A DNA stretch of 64,000 nucleotides from Hyalella azteca. Its lineage: Eukaryota > Arthropoda > Malacostraca > Amphipoda > Hyalellidae. The stretch spans positions 124,001 to 188,000 of the forward strand of contig NW_025945881.1 of the NCBI RefSeq assembly GCF_000764305.2, read 5' to 3'. The position numbers were made by a program, and so were the translations under genes. Every line of letters starts with the position of its first letter. Position 1 is the first letter of the stretch. Under the pieces are notes generated by a model. It saw nothing but the letters and a program-made list of their open reading frames with translations, was not told the origin of the DNA and did no database searches. Positions 25,601 through 36,600 of this stretch are shown piece by piece.

Positions 25601-26815
25601 GACACTTGAGAGAAACTGTAGTGCAATTCCTCCCTAATATTAAAAAATTAGACGTTTTGGTTTGGTGTGAATTCGTTCTATTCAAATTTGACTAACATGA
25701 GCATTGTGTGGAGGTTTCTTTCCTGACTCGCAATTCATTACTTCACACATATTTTTCTCCAATCCTCGTACATTGATATAATCCATTCGGTTATTCATTT
25801 TAAAATATTCTGGTTGATAAGAGAATTTTTTTATTTACATTTTAATGTCTACCTAACTAATCAATGGTAAATTGCGTGGAAGATTGTTTGTGCATTTGGT
25901 TGTGTGCTCGTATGCTCTAAGCCTGGCACCATGAACATGTCTGAATATTACCGGGTGCTGATATTTCATGTTCAGAGTGGCAAAATGGAGCCACTGAAAA
26001 GTGGGAGAGAAGTGGGTTTTTGACATGGATTTATTATGATGGAATTTGGGTCGACGGGATTTATCATATCTTAATTATTCAGAATGACTGCATTCTGAGT
26101 TGCAAAAACAATTAATCTTGAGGTCGACAAGGAATCGGACAAACTTGCGAACGAGGCTAGAAAAAAAAATCAAATAAGTGCCTGTAAAGACCGTTTTTAA
26201 CTGTTATTCAATTATCTTTCCTGCAATATAAAGAGTTGATGGGAAATGCCATGAAATTCGGTCGCAGAACCATAAGGGAGTGGCTTAAAATAATATTCAA
26301 AACGAAAAAAATGCGTCTTCATAAATTATCCTGAACAAATTTCCTAATTCATATTTAACACAATTTTTTTATTGTTTTATGCAGCATTTGAAGGTTCCTA
26401 TTTTGAATTTTTAAGGTTTAAATTTTGTTAATATAATCTTTATGAACTCATGCAAGGACATAACTTTTATAGGTTTTGAATTTTGATGCAATCATGTCCT
26501 GCAAACTGCATCAAATTACCTTTTTCAGTCCCTTGCCTGATTAAATTTCGAATTTTGAAATGTAATTGCATTCATGTTGCAGCCTTCAGACATAATCCGA
26601 CTAATGAACTCTAAGTCACCTAGTTGGGCAGTGTTTTGCATGAAGTTTAAATTAATTTAGATGAAAAAATATTTTTAAGCATTCTACTTAAGCGCTATGT
26701 ACTTCAAGATTTTTTCTCGTATATTATTTCATTATTGAAAGCTAATACAAATGGTTAACTTTATTATTTCCAATAACACATTGACTGCGATCAAACGCAT
26801 CTTATAAATGACGAT
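22661..26815. other. AT-rich intergenic DNA
   Basis: No supported gene. The block at 24543-24740 shares words with the dispersed repeat at 12549 and 29165. Confidence 0.4.
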
Positions 26816-27290
26816 AATCATGCATGAAGATTATCGCACACGACTATACACATGCATAACGGTTATCATACAGCACGAATTACATACATGCCGGTTATCA
26901 TATTTGACGGTTGTCATACACGACGCTTGTCATTCATTTCGGTTATCATGCATGAAGGTTATCAAAAACATCGTTTGTCATACATGACGGCTATCAAACA
27001 CCACGGTTATCATGCACGACGGTTATCATAAGTGACGGTAACCGTCACGATAGTTATCAAGCATGTAGGTCATCATGCATCACGGTTATCATACACGACG
27101 ATTATCTTACACGAAGAATATCATACATGCCCTTTATCATACTTGCCGGTTTTCATACATGGCGGTTATCATTTATGACGGTTATCGTACATGACGGTTA
27201 TCAAATACTACGGTTATCATAAACGATGGTTTTCAAGTACGGCGGTTTTCTTGCGTCATGGTTAGCATGCCTTACGGCTTTACAGTTGCC
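26816..27290. repeat. 17-bp minisatellite
   Basis: More than 20 units of the form CATACATGACGGTTATCAT with frequent substitutions, spanning about 470 bp. Confidence 0.85.
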
Positions 27291-27453
27291 TTATCAGAAT
27301 AAGAAAAAACATTTATCAATATGCAAAATGCGATCAGGATTCCAGTTTCCAAAATGAATTTAATCATTAGGATGGAATAGTCCATTAATTATGGTAATCT
27401 GTCTGTTTAAATAATAGTATTTTTTTTCTACTACATTCCTGATAAAAATTGGC

Positions 27454-27957
27454 TGCGTGGGGCTGCGGATGGTAACCGTTTACACAGCGTGGGGCTGCGG
27501 ATGGTAACCGTTTGAACAGCGTGGGGCTGCGGATGGTAACCGTTTACACAGATGGTAACCGTTTAAACAGCATGGGGCTGCGGATAGTAACTGTTTAAAA
27601 AGCGTGGGGCTGCGGATGGTAACCGTTTAAACAGCGTGGGGCTGCGGATGGTAACCGTTTAAACAGCGTGGGGCTGCGGATGGTAACCGTTTTAACAGCG
27701 TGGGGCTGCGGATAGTAACCGTTTAAACAGAGTGGGGCTGCGGATAGTAACCGTTTAAACAGCGTGGGGCTGCAGATGGTAACCGTTTAAACAGCGTGGG
27801 GCTGCGGATGGTAACCGTTTTAACAGCGTGGGGCTGCGGATAGTAACCGTTTAAACAGAGTGGGGCTGCTGATGGTAACCGTTTAAACAGCGTGGGGCTG
27901 CTGATGGTAACCGTTTAAACAGCGTGGGGCTGCTGATGGTAACCGTTTAAACAGCGT
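27454..27957. repeat. 32-bp minisatellite
   Basis: About 15 near-identical units beginning GCGTGGGGCTGCGGATGGTA and ending ACCGTTTAAACA. One unit near 27547 is internally truncated. Variants (GATAGT, CTGCTG) recur in blocks, indicating multi-unit duplications. Confidence 0.9.
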
Positions 27958-28594
27958 GACTGCCTAAACTAAATTCGCTCCAGTTACTTCGTTTAAAACT
28001 CGTATTAGGTGTTAAAATATCATTTAAAATAAATACCGAATTTAACAAATAAATTCAGGGAAAATAACAAGCGTTTTAGGGAGTCCACTAATATATTCAA
28101 CTTTACAAAAATATTCACTGTCGTACAGCAAATATTGATAAATTATCAGTCCACGAATAGTCACATCCACTTTCACCTATCATTTTAATTCAAGGGGGAA
28201 ATATTGAAAATTAATAATGATTGACTTACATTTCATAACTAAATGAATATAATCCTCAGAAATATTCTCCTGTTGATATATAGATACAAGACAGTGGATC
28301 TATCAATGAATCGAAGATTGTCTAATTTTATGAAGTGAGAATATTTCTTTAATTTTAATATCCGATATTTTCCCGCATTAGGTTTTAGTTCATTATATTG
28401 AGCATTATTGTCATGGAGGGGCAATAACTACATGTGTACAATTACTGTGATTTTGATGAGAATAAAAACTTATCATTATCAGAGTCCCACGTTAGAATTT
28501 TTCTTGATCAGTATTAACTCGTATATCGGTCACCAATTTAATAATTTACAATCAATTATAAATTAAATAAGGTCTCGCTGTCCAAAAAGTGACA

Positions 28595-28633
28595 CACTTT
28601 ATGCACGCCCTTAATTAGGGCGTGCATAAAGTG
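28595..28633. repeat. Perfect 17-bp inverted repeat
   Basis: Arms CACTTTATGCACGCCCT and AGGGCGTGCATAAAGTG are separated by 5 bases. Confidence 0.85.
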
Positions 28634-29164
28634 CCCTCATTAGTAATACGCCCTTTTCTCAAGCCAAACAGAATAAAGATGGCCCACGCGTGGGCAAAGA
28701 TAAGCTTCAATGTCAGTGTAAAATCTCACTTATTATTTTGAGTGTAACACAAGCACTACCTTAGGGAAATTAACATCATCAACGGCAAGTCCAAAGATCT
28801 TAAGTCATCGCTTGCCAGTAGTAGATACGAAGTCATTTTTGGCTGCCAATATAAGGACTTGCATTATTTTCAATTATCCAATTCAATTTTTTATTTACGA
28901 TTCAATTTTTTCATATTTTGGGACAAATCGGTGCTAAATTCTCTTTCCAATCCGACTTAAGAATAATTACCATTAATATATACTTTGATTTCAATATTTA
29001 ATAACATTTTACGGAATTTTTTCGTATTTTTATTTCGTACGACATTATTTTTTGTATTAAATTAAGATTAAATAATACAACTGTTGTTTGTAATAAATCG
29101 CGGACTGTGAGAAACTCTTTCAGTTAAGTAATTTTGAAACACAATTCACTCAGAAGAAATTGTC

Positions 29165-29290
29165 CTAATAGTGACACATTTTCTTACCCAACACTAGCAG
29201 AGAACGGACGTAACACAGAGACACGTCCCATTGTCCGGCAAAAATAGGTCAAAATTACCTAAACATGGGCGGGCAAAGAGTGCATTTTCT
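29165..29290. repeat. Dispersed repeat, copy 2
   Basis: Shares GTGACACATTTTCTTACCCA, then GCAGAGAACGGACGTAACAC and CATTGTCCGGC, with the copy at 12549. Confidence 0.5.
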
Positions 29291-30475
29291 GAACCAGTCT
29301 TCCTCGTCTTCAACTAATCAACCGTTGTCTCGTAAATATCAACCACTAAATAATTAATTATCCACCATAGAGCAATCAAACAATACTAACAAGTTGATTT
29401 ATTAACTGGTATAAAATAATAGTATAATTACTGATTATAAAATTACAGTATAATAATAATACTACAACTTTATAATATAATATATAATCAAGGTATAATT
29501 TTTGATACATCGATACGGAATTAAACATTGCAATATTCCAATAGAATCTACGTTAACTCACAACATGGGTAAATTGTTCATGTTGTGTTGAGGTATTCCC
29601 AATTGCAATCAACCAAGACAATGTACGTTAACTCGTAAATTGGGTACAATTATTAATTTTGTGTTATGGCACTAACCTTACGTCGCATATTAATTACATT
29701 TATTGTATTAGTGATGAACACAGATTTTCCTTCAGTTTCAGTCCCCATTGCACGATTCTAGCACATAAATAAAAATGTGTATAAAATATTTATAGATTCA
29801 CGATTAAACATCAATGGAATACATTTGTGCCATAATAATCATTAATTTATTTCGATGGGATAATATACGTATATTGATATATATAATTTGATAAGGGATA
29901 GATACTTTTATTTATTTATTTTATACCTAAGCCTATTTAAAGACAAAAGGAGCAGCTAAGACTCGCCATTGAAATTAAATTTGAATGAAACATACAAACA
30001 ATAATATAGAACAATAATTTCTGAAACATTTTACCTCGTCATTTTCCGAAAAATTTTCATATAAAGTTTATAGCTACATTCTACCTTTCAATGCAACTCA
30101 AAATTAAATTTAAAAAATGAATATATAAATTTTCTTACATTTTTGCAATTCGCACTCGTCTGTTATATGTTCAGTCAGTGCGAGATGAGACAGAATAAAA
30201 TAGAGTCATCAGCGTCATAAAAATTAAATCTTAATTAAACAATTATGCAGGAAATCATCATTGTTGTATAAAGAACAATAAATTGTAACAATTTGACGCT
30301 TATAATTCTACACGAACAAGTTACTTTTCATTACGTAGATGAGAGATCAAAAGGACAAGAATTTGATTCAATACAAACAAAACAAACGGGCTCGTGAATG
30401 ACCTTATCTGTGATATCAGTGAGCTCAGCCTCTCTGCAAAAAATACATATGCTATTACCCTACCGAGTAGCAGAA

Positions 30476-30688
30476 TCACACAGAGCTTTCCTTGTTATCT
30501 GTTTTTCTATGGTGACAAGAATTAGCAACAGGTGATGCCTCCTCATGGCTGCTTGATTGGCACATGTAATCTTCTCTGAACGGCGGCGGCGGGTCAGGTA
30601 AGTTGTGCAACAGATCCTGTTGACTCAGTCTCATCTGCAGCTGAGACTGCGACTGTTGCCCGCCACGCCAGTCGTTGTAACGACTAGC
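30476..30688 (-). CDS. side: side last exon, cytoplasmic C terminus
   Basis: A 213-nt exon follows the acceptor GACACCAG. It starts ASRYNDWRGGQQSQSQLQMR, has a PDPPPPF Pro run, and ends KTDNKESSV then TGA. Phase 0 fits the preceding GC-type donor. The terminal ESSV fits a class I PDZ-ligand pattern (S-x-V). Confidence 0.7.
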   Translation of the reverse strand, partial: ASRYNDWRGGQQSQSQLQMRLSQQDLLHNLPDPPPPFREDYMCQSSSHEEASPVANSCHHRKTDNKESSV

Positions 30689-33600
30689 CTGGTGTCAGCA
30701 AATGGAGGAAAATTAGGCAAGAAAACGTCTTTTTGGATACTAAATTGTGTAATTTCTTATTGAGGAAGATTCGCATATCACTCGCCAGTAATTCAGATCG
30801 GTGTGTCAGCGATTAAACAGTGTGGTTGGCAACTGAGTGCGAATCGAAAAATATATCCATAAAAATGAACAACAAACGTTAATTAATAGCTGTTTCCGGT
30901 GGCAGTCATTATGCGATGTTTGTTCTAAGCAAACAAAGGTTCATAAATAGCAGTGTTCGGGGTGCAGTCGTAATGCCATGTAGATCCTTAGTTAAAAATG
31001 TTCATTAATACTGAGTTCGGGGTGCAGTCGTTGTGTTGTGTAGGTTCATAAACAAAAATATTCATAAATAGCCGTGTTCGGGGTCTAGTCGTAATACATG
31101 TCCACTGAAATTAGGAATATGGGCTAAGGTTAATATAGCAGCACTATGTGATATATAGAGGCACTTGATTGAGAATAACTACGTCATCTCTTGTTCTGAA
31201 TTTAGAGCGATCAACCATCAGAATTAATTGGCGCTTCGATATCGGTTAAGCACATAAACCAATATATTAACGCTAAGTCTGTTAATCTCAAGATCCATTC
31301 ATACACAACCGTACGAATGTATGCTACATACTCAGTAAGTGAATGCAGTAGCACTATCCAATTATCAAATGGATCTTAAGGCTATCGAATAGTTTTCCTG
31401 TCGTGTGGCAAGTATCGTGTGCCTGTCCGGCACGCCTGAGCTTTGGTGTGTCGTGTAGGCGGCCACTGGTGGTTTAAGCGCGTGGAATACGCCTGAGAAT
31501 TGAGTAGCGATATGGTATACAATAATTCAACAATTGGTATACAATTATACTCAACACAAGTTGAGTAGAATTGTTCATGTTATGAGGTAGGATTCGCCAT
31601 TGCAGTCAATGCATATCAACCTTCTATAATTGCGAGAAGCAAGACCTAACTTTTATTATTGAGTGTTGAGAAATTATAATGAAAATGATCCAGTTAATTG
31701 ATTTATTTTATAAGAATAATTTATGACTAAAATTATATGATTGATTACCTAGTTTATGTGCTTTCACTAATAAATTTCAACTAGGCGAAGACTCAGAAAT
31801 TTAATCGCAGTAATGATTTTTTAACACGTATTTCTTTACTCAGCTTCGCGTTTGTTTGTTTGTTGTTAACATTGACAACGAAAATTAGCCCACTTCTGAT
31901 TGCTCTAGAGATCTGAAATTTAGCATGCAGGCTATTTTCGCCTAACAATTTCAGATACAATCATAAAAACTAGCAATTAGAGACCTAAATTAGCTTAATT
32001 GAGTAAAGTATATATATAATATATATATATATAGTATGACGTGCGGGCGCTCACGTTATAGACGAGCAGGCGCTGACGCTGCGTATCATCGATACGTACG
32101 TCAAGTCATACTTAATCAAATCTTAATCGTTTTTCTTGTGGACTAAAAAGTAGAAAATAAAATACTTAAAAAAACTTTTAAAAAACACGTTTTTCTTGTG
32201 GACTAAAAAGTAGAAAATAAATTATGGCTCGCCCCAAAGAAACGTGGGTCGGACTGTACGTTCACCATCAAATTTCCAAAATTCGTGTGTTTTTCGCTTT
32301 AATCATAAATCTGCCCGACACACGTTTTTTGGGGCGAGCCATAATTTATTTTCTACTTTTTAGTCCACAAGAAAAACGTGTTTTTTAAATTTTTTAAGTA
32401 TTTTATTAATGCCTGTAAATGAATACATCAAGAAATAAGACTTAATATAACTTGCTTTTGCAACCATAATATGAAAATCTCTCTACAGAAGCCCATGCGG
32501 CCTTTCTTAAAATATTTAACTCGTATTTTAATTAAATTATTTAACTCGTACTGAAGTTATTCCATAAGACTTTCACAATAGAGTTCATCAATAATTGAGA
32601 ATTATTGGTGGGAGCTTATTCGTCATTTAGCAGGAAAATAATAATGGATTAATGACTGATAATTGGTACTTGCCTGATGTCGGGCGTTGATCCTTTGAGA
32701 AATTTCCGGCTCGTTCCTGCCTCTCTGGAAGTCAAAACTTTCGCATGTTTGTTCTGCGGGAATTTGTTGTTTTTGACCAGCTTGATGATGACAATAGTGC
32801 TGGGGTTTATTCATTGCACTATTAATTGGTGAACGATAGGTCTGCTGTTGAAACTTGCCCGCTTGGCTGGATCCTGGTCGAGGTAAAGTAGATGAACAAT
32901 AAAGATCATTTTGTAAGGCAGGTCCAATACCAGGGGAATGTTGTGCGCACTGGGGGCTTGGTATGGGGGATGAGGATGTGGATGAAGGAATTAGGTGAGA
33001 TGTGGGGCCAGCAGTTGAGGATTTCTGGTAATTTGCATCGGTAATATGACCTCTGAAAAACCTGTTGTCGCACGATGACTGCCGTAACGGTGGCTGTTGG
33101 TTTCGTATTCCTGTAAGTGTTATTGGGGCGTTAGACTCGCTGGGCATTGGTGGATGGTATGGTGTACCTGAATATCCCTGTCACTGCAGCTGCCGGTGTG
33201 TTGAGATTGCAGTTCATCACAATGTTGGTTAGTCCCACAAGTCCCCAAGGTGGACTCAAGCGACGGCAAGCGTGGGGAAGAACACACCAGCCGTCCTGAG
33301 TTATCATCTCCGTCCAGGTTAAGTTGATCTCCTCTCACTCCATGAGTTCTAACTCGGATAGTTATACGAACTATCAATATGATAACAACTATTAGTAGTC
33401 CGACTCCAACTCCCAGTGCCACAGGTAGTAGAGCATGAAATCTGCGTTCTGATAGCTTCTGTTTGCTGGAGACTTCCGAGTCTGAAGATGGAGGGAGCAA
33501 ACTACCCGTAGAACTGCCGGTGTTTGAAACTGAGCCCGCCTGGCCTGGGTTGCGAACCTCGGCTTCCGAAGGACCAACTGCAAGCATAACATCGTTTTTG

Positions 33601-36600
33601 CATTAACTTCAAAATATTATGCCTGCTGATTGAGCATTAATATTATAGTTTAATATCATTAGTTCTTACTGTATAATAAGTTCCTACTGAATTACCTCAA
33701 TTACCGATTTGCCTGATCAGTTTTCCTTCGAATAAGAAGAACTCGCGCGATGGATAAAATTATTGTTCGTTATAATTTTTAAAATGCTTCGGAAACCAGT
33801 AAAAAAAGGTTAATAGAAAATTTCACTTAATGTCGAGGATCGCCGTATAAATCAAGGCCGGACATTTTGCTTCTATCTTCGAATAAAAACATGAAAAATC
33901 CGTTATCGCATTTATATGTCGCACGAAATTTTATGTCATTTTTTTTATTCAACCGTCATAAGAAAACGTTAGTTAATTTAACAATAACACTTGTATTGAG
34001 CCTTCTCCACAATTAATTTTAATTATATACGTAGAATGCCAGATTACTACAAATCAAATTATTTAACAAGATTCGTGTTCATTAGTGCTACACATGAAGA
34101 ATTTTGTTGCTGTCATCAAACAACTCAGTTGCTCAGATGTGCCCGTGATGTCAACTGAAAAAAATCTTCAAGACGTTTCTACTTTATTAGCCCCATTCCA
34201 GTCATTCTGGGAAGAATCCAACTAATTAGGAGGTTTTCACTCAAGACTTTCTCTCTAAGGGTTTTAGTCCTTAACGTCACTTGCATATCCACAAGGTGTT
34301 GGAATATTATTTTCTTTCGTTTATGTTACTGTTTTACCAGCCCTGAAATACATTTTTGACAAACCTTAATATCCAAATTGCTTTACTTGTAATATTCTTC
34401 ATATATTTTTTCTTTGAAGCGACCTGCATTATCCCCAGAAATTCACTTGCCAGGTTTGTGGTTAAAACCCTCACATATTCGCCATAATCACGTTATTTAC
34501 TGAACTCCGGAGTCAAATTATCCAGCTTCTCGTTGAGATAAAATTTCAAAAACTCAGACGAAAACATAATTCCGATTACCTCAAAATTTGAATTCCGAGC
34601 AAACGCCACTCGAGACGCTGCGTCATGGATGGTCGACTACCTTTTATAAATTGCTTGCGTCAGTTGAGAATATAGCTGCAAGGTCGCTCATTTTACCCTA
34701 TTAAACAAGGACTCAAGTTTTGAAATAGCCATTAACAATTCGACAATATCCTGGTACTGGTTTTGCTCTAATTTTCAATAGAGCATCAATAGAGCATCAA
34801 AGCATCAATAGAGCATCAATAGAGCATCAAAGTCATCAATTCTGCAGCATCAGCAACAGAGGCCGTTGGCGTCTGTTTAACGGCAACGCCGCCGCCTCTA
34901 AATCGGTTGAAAAATGCCATCCGAAGTGAAGTAAAAAAGTTAACACGGAACGAACTTCATGGTTTAATATGGAGTGTACCAGCATCAAATGGTCGCCGCG
35001 AGACCCTGCCATGCATGACTGTATTTTATTTAGATTTTTACTTATGAAAGTTCAATCTTGCAAAAAAACTGATGGTAGGATAAACGAATTAGTAAGTAAC
35101 TGATCGTATTCAAGGTGAAATGAGAAGCTTCTCGTTCAGAACGTGAGTATATTCGATACCTATTAAAGTTTTAATCCCGAAGGGCTTCACAAACGAATTA
35201 TGACAATACTCATTCTATTAAAAACCTATAAACCTTTTAACTTCGAAATTTGTTGTTGTTTCAAGATTCCTCAAATTTAAACCGTACACACATGAACACA
35301 CCCAAGTAAATTGATACGTCATTAACTGCAAGCTTGAACTTATCACTGCCACTGCCGAATTTTATATTTTCTCAACACATAAACCTTCAAGGCAATTAAA
35401 TTTCGGATCGAGTTTATTTTTTTTAAATTGTGTAGCAACATCCCGCCTGACTTCTTGAATCAGACCACTTAAGAAACAGTTCATTTTTGTGTTAACTTTG
35501 TCATAGCCGTTTTACTCCTTGTCAGTTCATCACCAGCCCTTGCACCTGTTAACAATAAACTTGCCTCGCACCTTACTCCAGCCTCTCCCTAGCCTCTGAG
35601 TGTCTTGAAAACCTTTATTCCCGCATTATCAGCTCAATCTTTACACTGGTGACCCCAGAGTGACCCGAACACATACCTTCTGATCTGGAGCCGATCTGGA
35701 GCAATGCCGTGCTCATTGCGTCGAGTGTAGACCACTAAGTGGATAAAGCTGTGCTCATTGCGTCGAGTGTAGACCACTAAGTGGACAAAGCTGTGCTCAT
35801 TGCGTCGAGTGTAGACCACTAAGTGGACAAAGCTGTGCTCATTGCGTCGAGTGTAGACCACTAAGTGGACAAAGCTGTGCTCATTGCGTCGAGTGTAGAC
35901 CAGTCTCTTATACACATCTAGATGTGTATAAGAGACAGGAGTACTGCAGACCGCTGGACAAACTATCCAGCTGCAAGAACAGAATCAATGGTTTTAAAAC
36001 GGATTAAATGGATTTCCACTGAGTACTGCAGACCGCTGGACAAACTATCCAGCTGCAAGAATAGAATCAATGGTTTTAAAACGGATTGCCAGATGGCCTA
36101 AAAACGGTCATGGCTCAAACGGTCAAGTTCGCTGACATGATTATACGTTTGTATGTTTATGTTAATCATCTTGAATGATTATTTAATTGATATATTCCCA
36201 TTTAATAAAAATCTGTCATCAACTGTGCAATAATCTATTTAAAAAGATGATTATAACAGAAAGCCCAGATGATTATAACAGAAATCTCACGAATCTTGTT
36301 AGGTATAAAACCGATTATTGAGTATCACAAAACAGACTACTGACACCAAGTTGGCTTGCTTAGGCCATTTTTGTTATATGAAGCCAATTAAATATTACTC
36401 AAGTGACTGACCAGGAACTCCGGCGAGGCTGCGGTGACATTAGAACCGATTATTGAGTATCACAAAACTGACTATTGATACCAAGTTGACTTGCTTAGGC
36501 CATTTTTGTTAGATCAAGCCAGTAATTAAATATTACTCAAGTGACTGACCAGGAACTCCGGCGAGGCTGCGGTGAGGTTGACGACGGGAGAGTTAGGCAG

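Larger units (their letters stand above)
27958..30475. other. 3' flank/UTR side of the sidestep-like gene
   Basis: AT-rich with no further gene. The part next to 30475 should hold the side 3' UTR (minus strand). A 39-nt palindrome lies at 28595-28633 and a dispersed-repeat copy at 29165-29290. Confidence 0.4.

Noticed and set aside
26816..27957. CRISPR array
   Set aside because: Contiguous head-to-tail repeats without spacers in a eukaryotic genome; these are minisatellites.
31395..31500. Extra side cytoplasmic exon
   Set aside because: An acceptor (CAATTCTCAG) and 37 open codons exist, but there is no donor before the TAG, and phases already join 32674 to 30688.
35634..35915. Repeat-encoded protein VVYTRRNEHSFVHL
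   Set aside because: It is open only because the unit is 42 bp, and it reads into the synthetic adapter.
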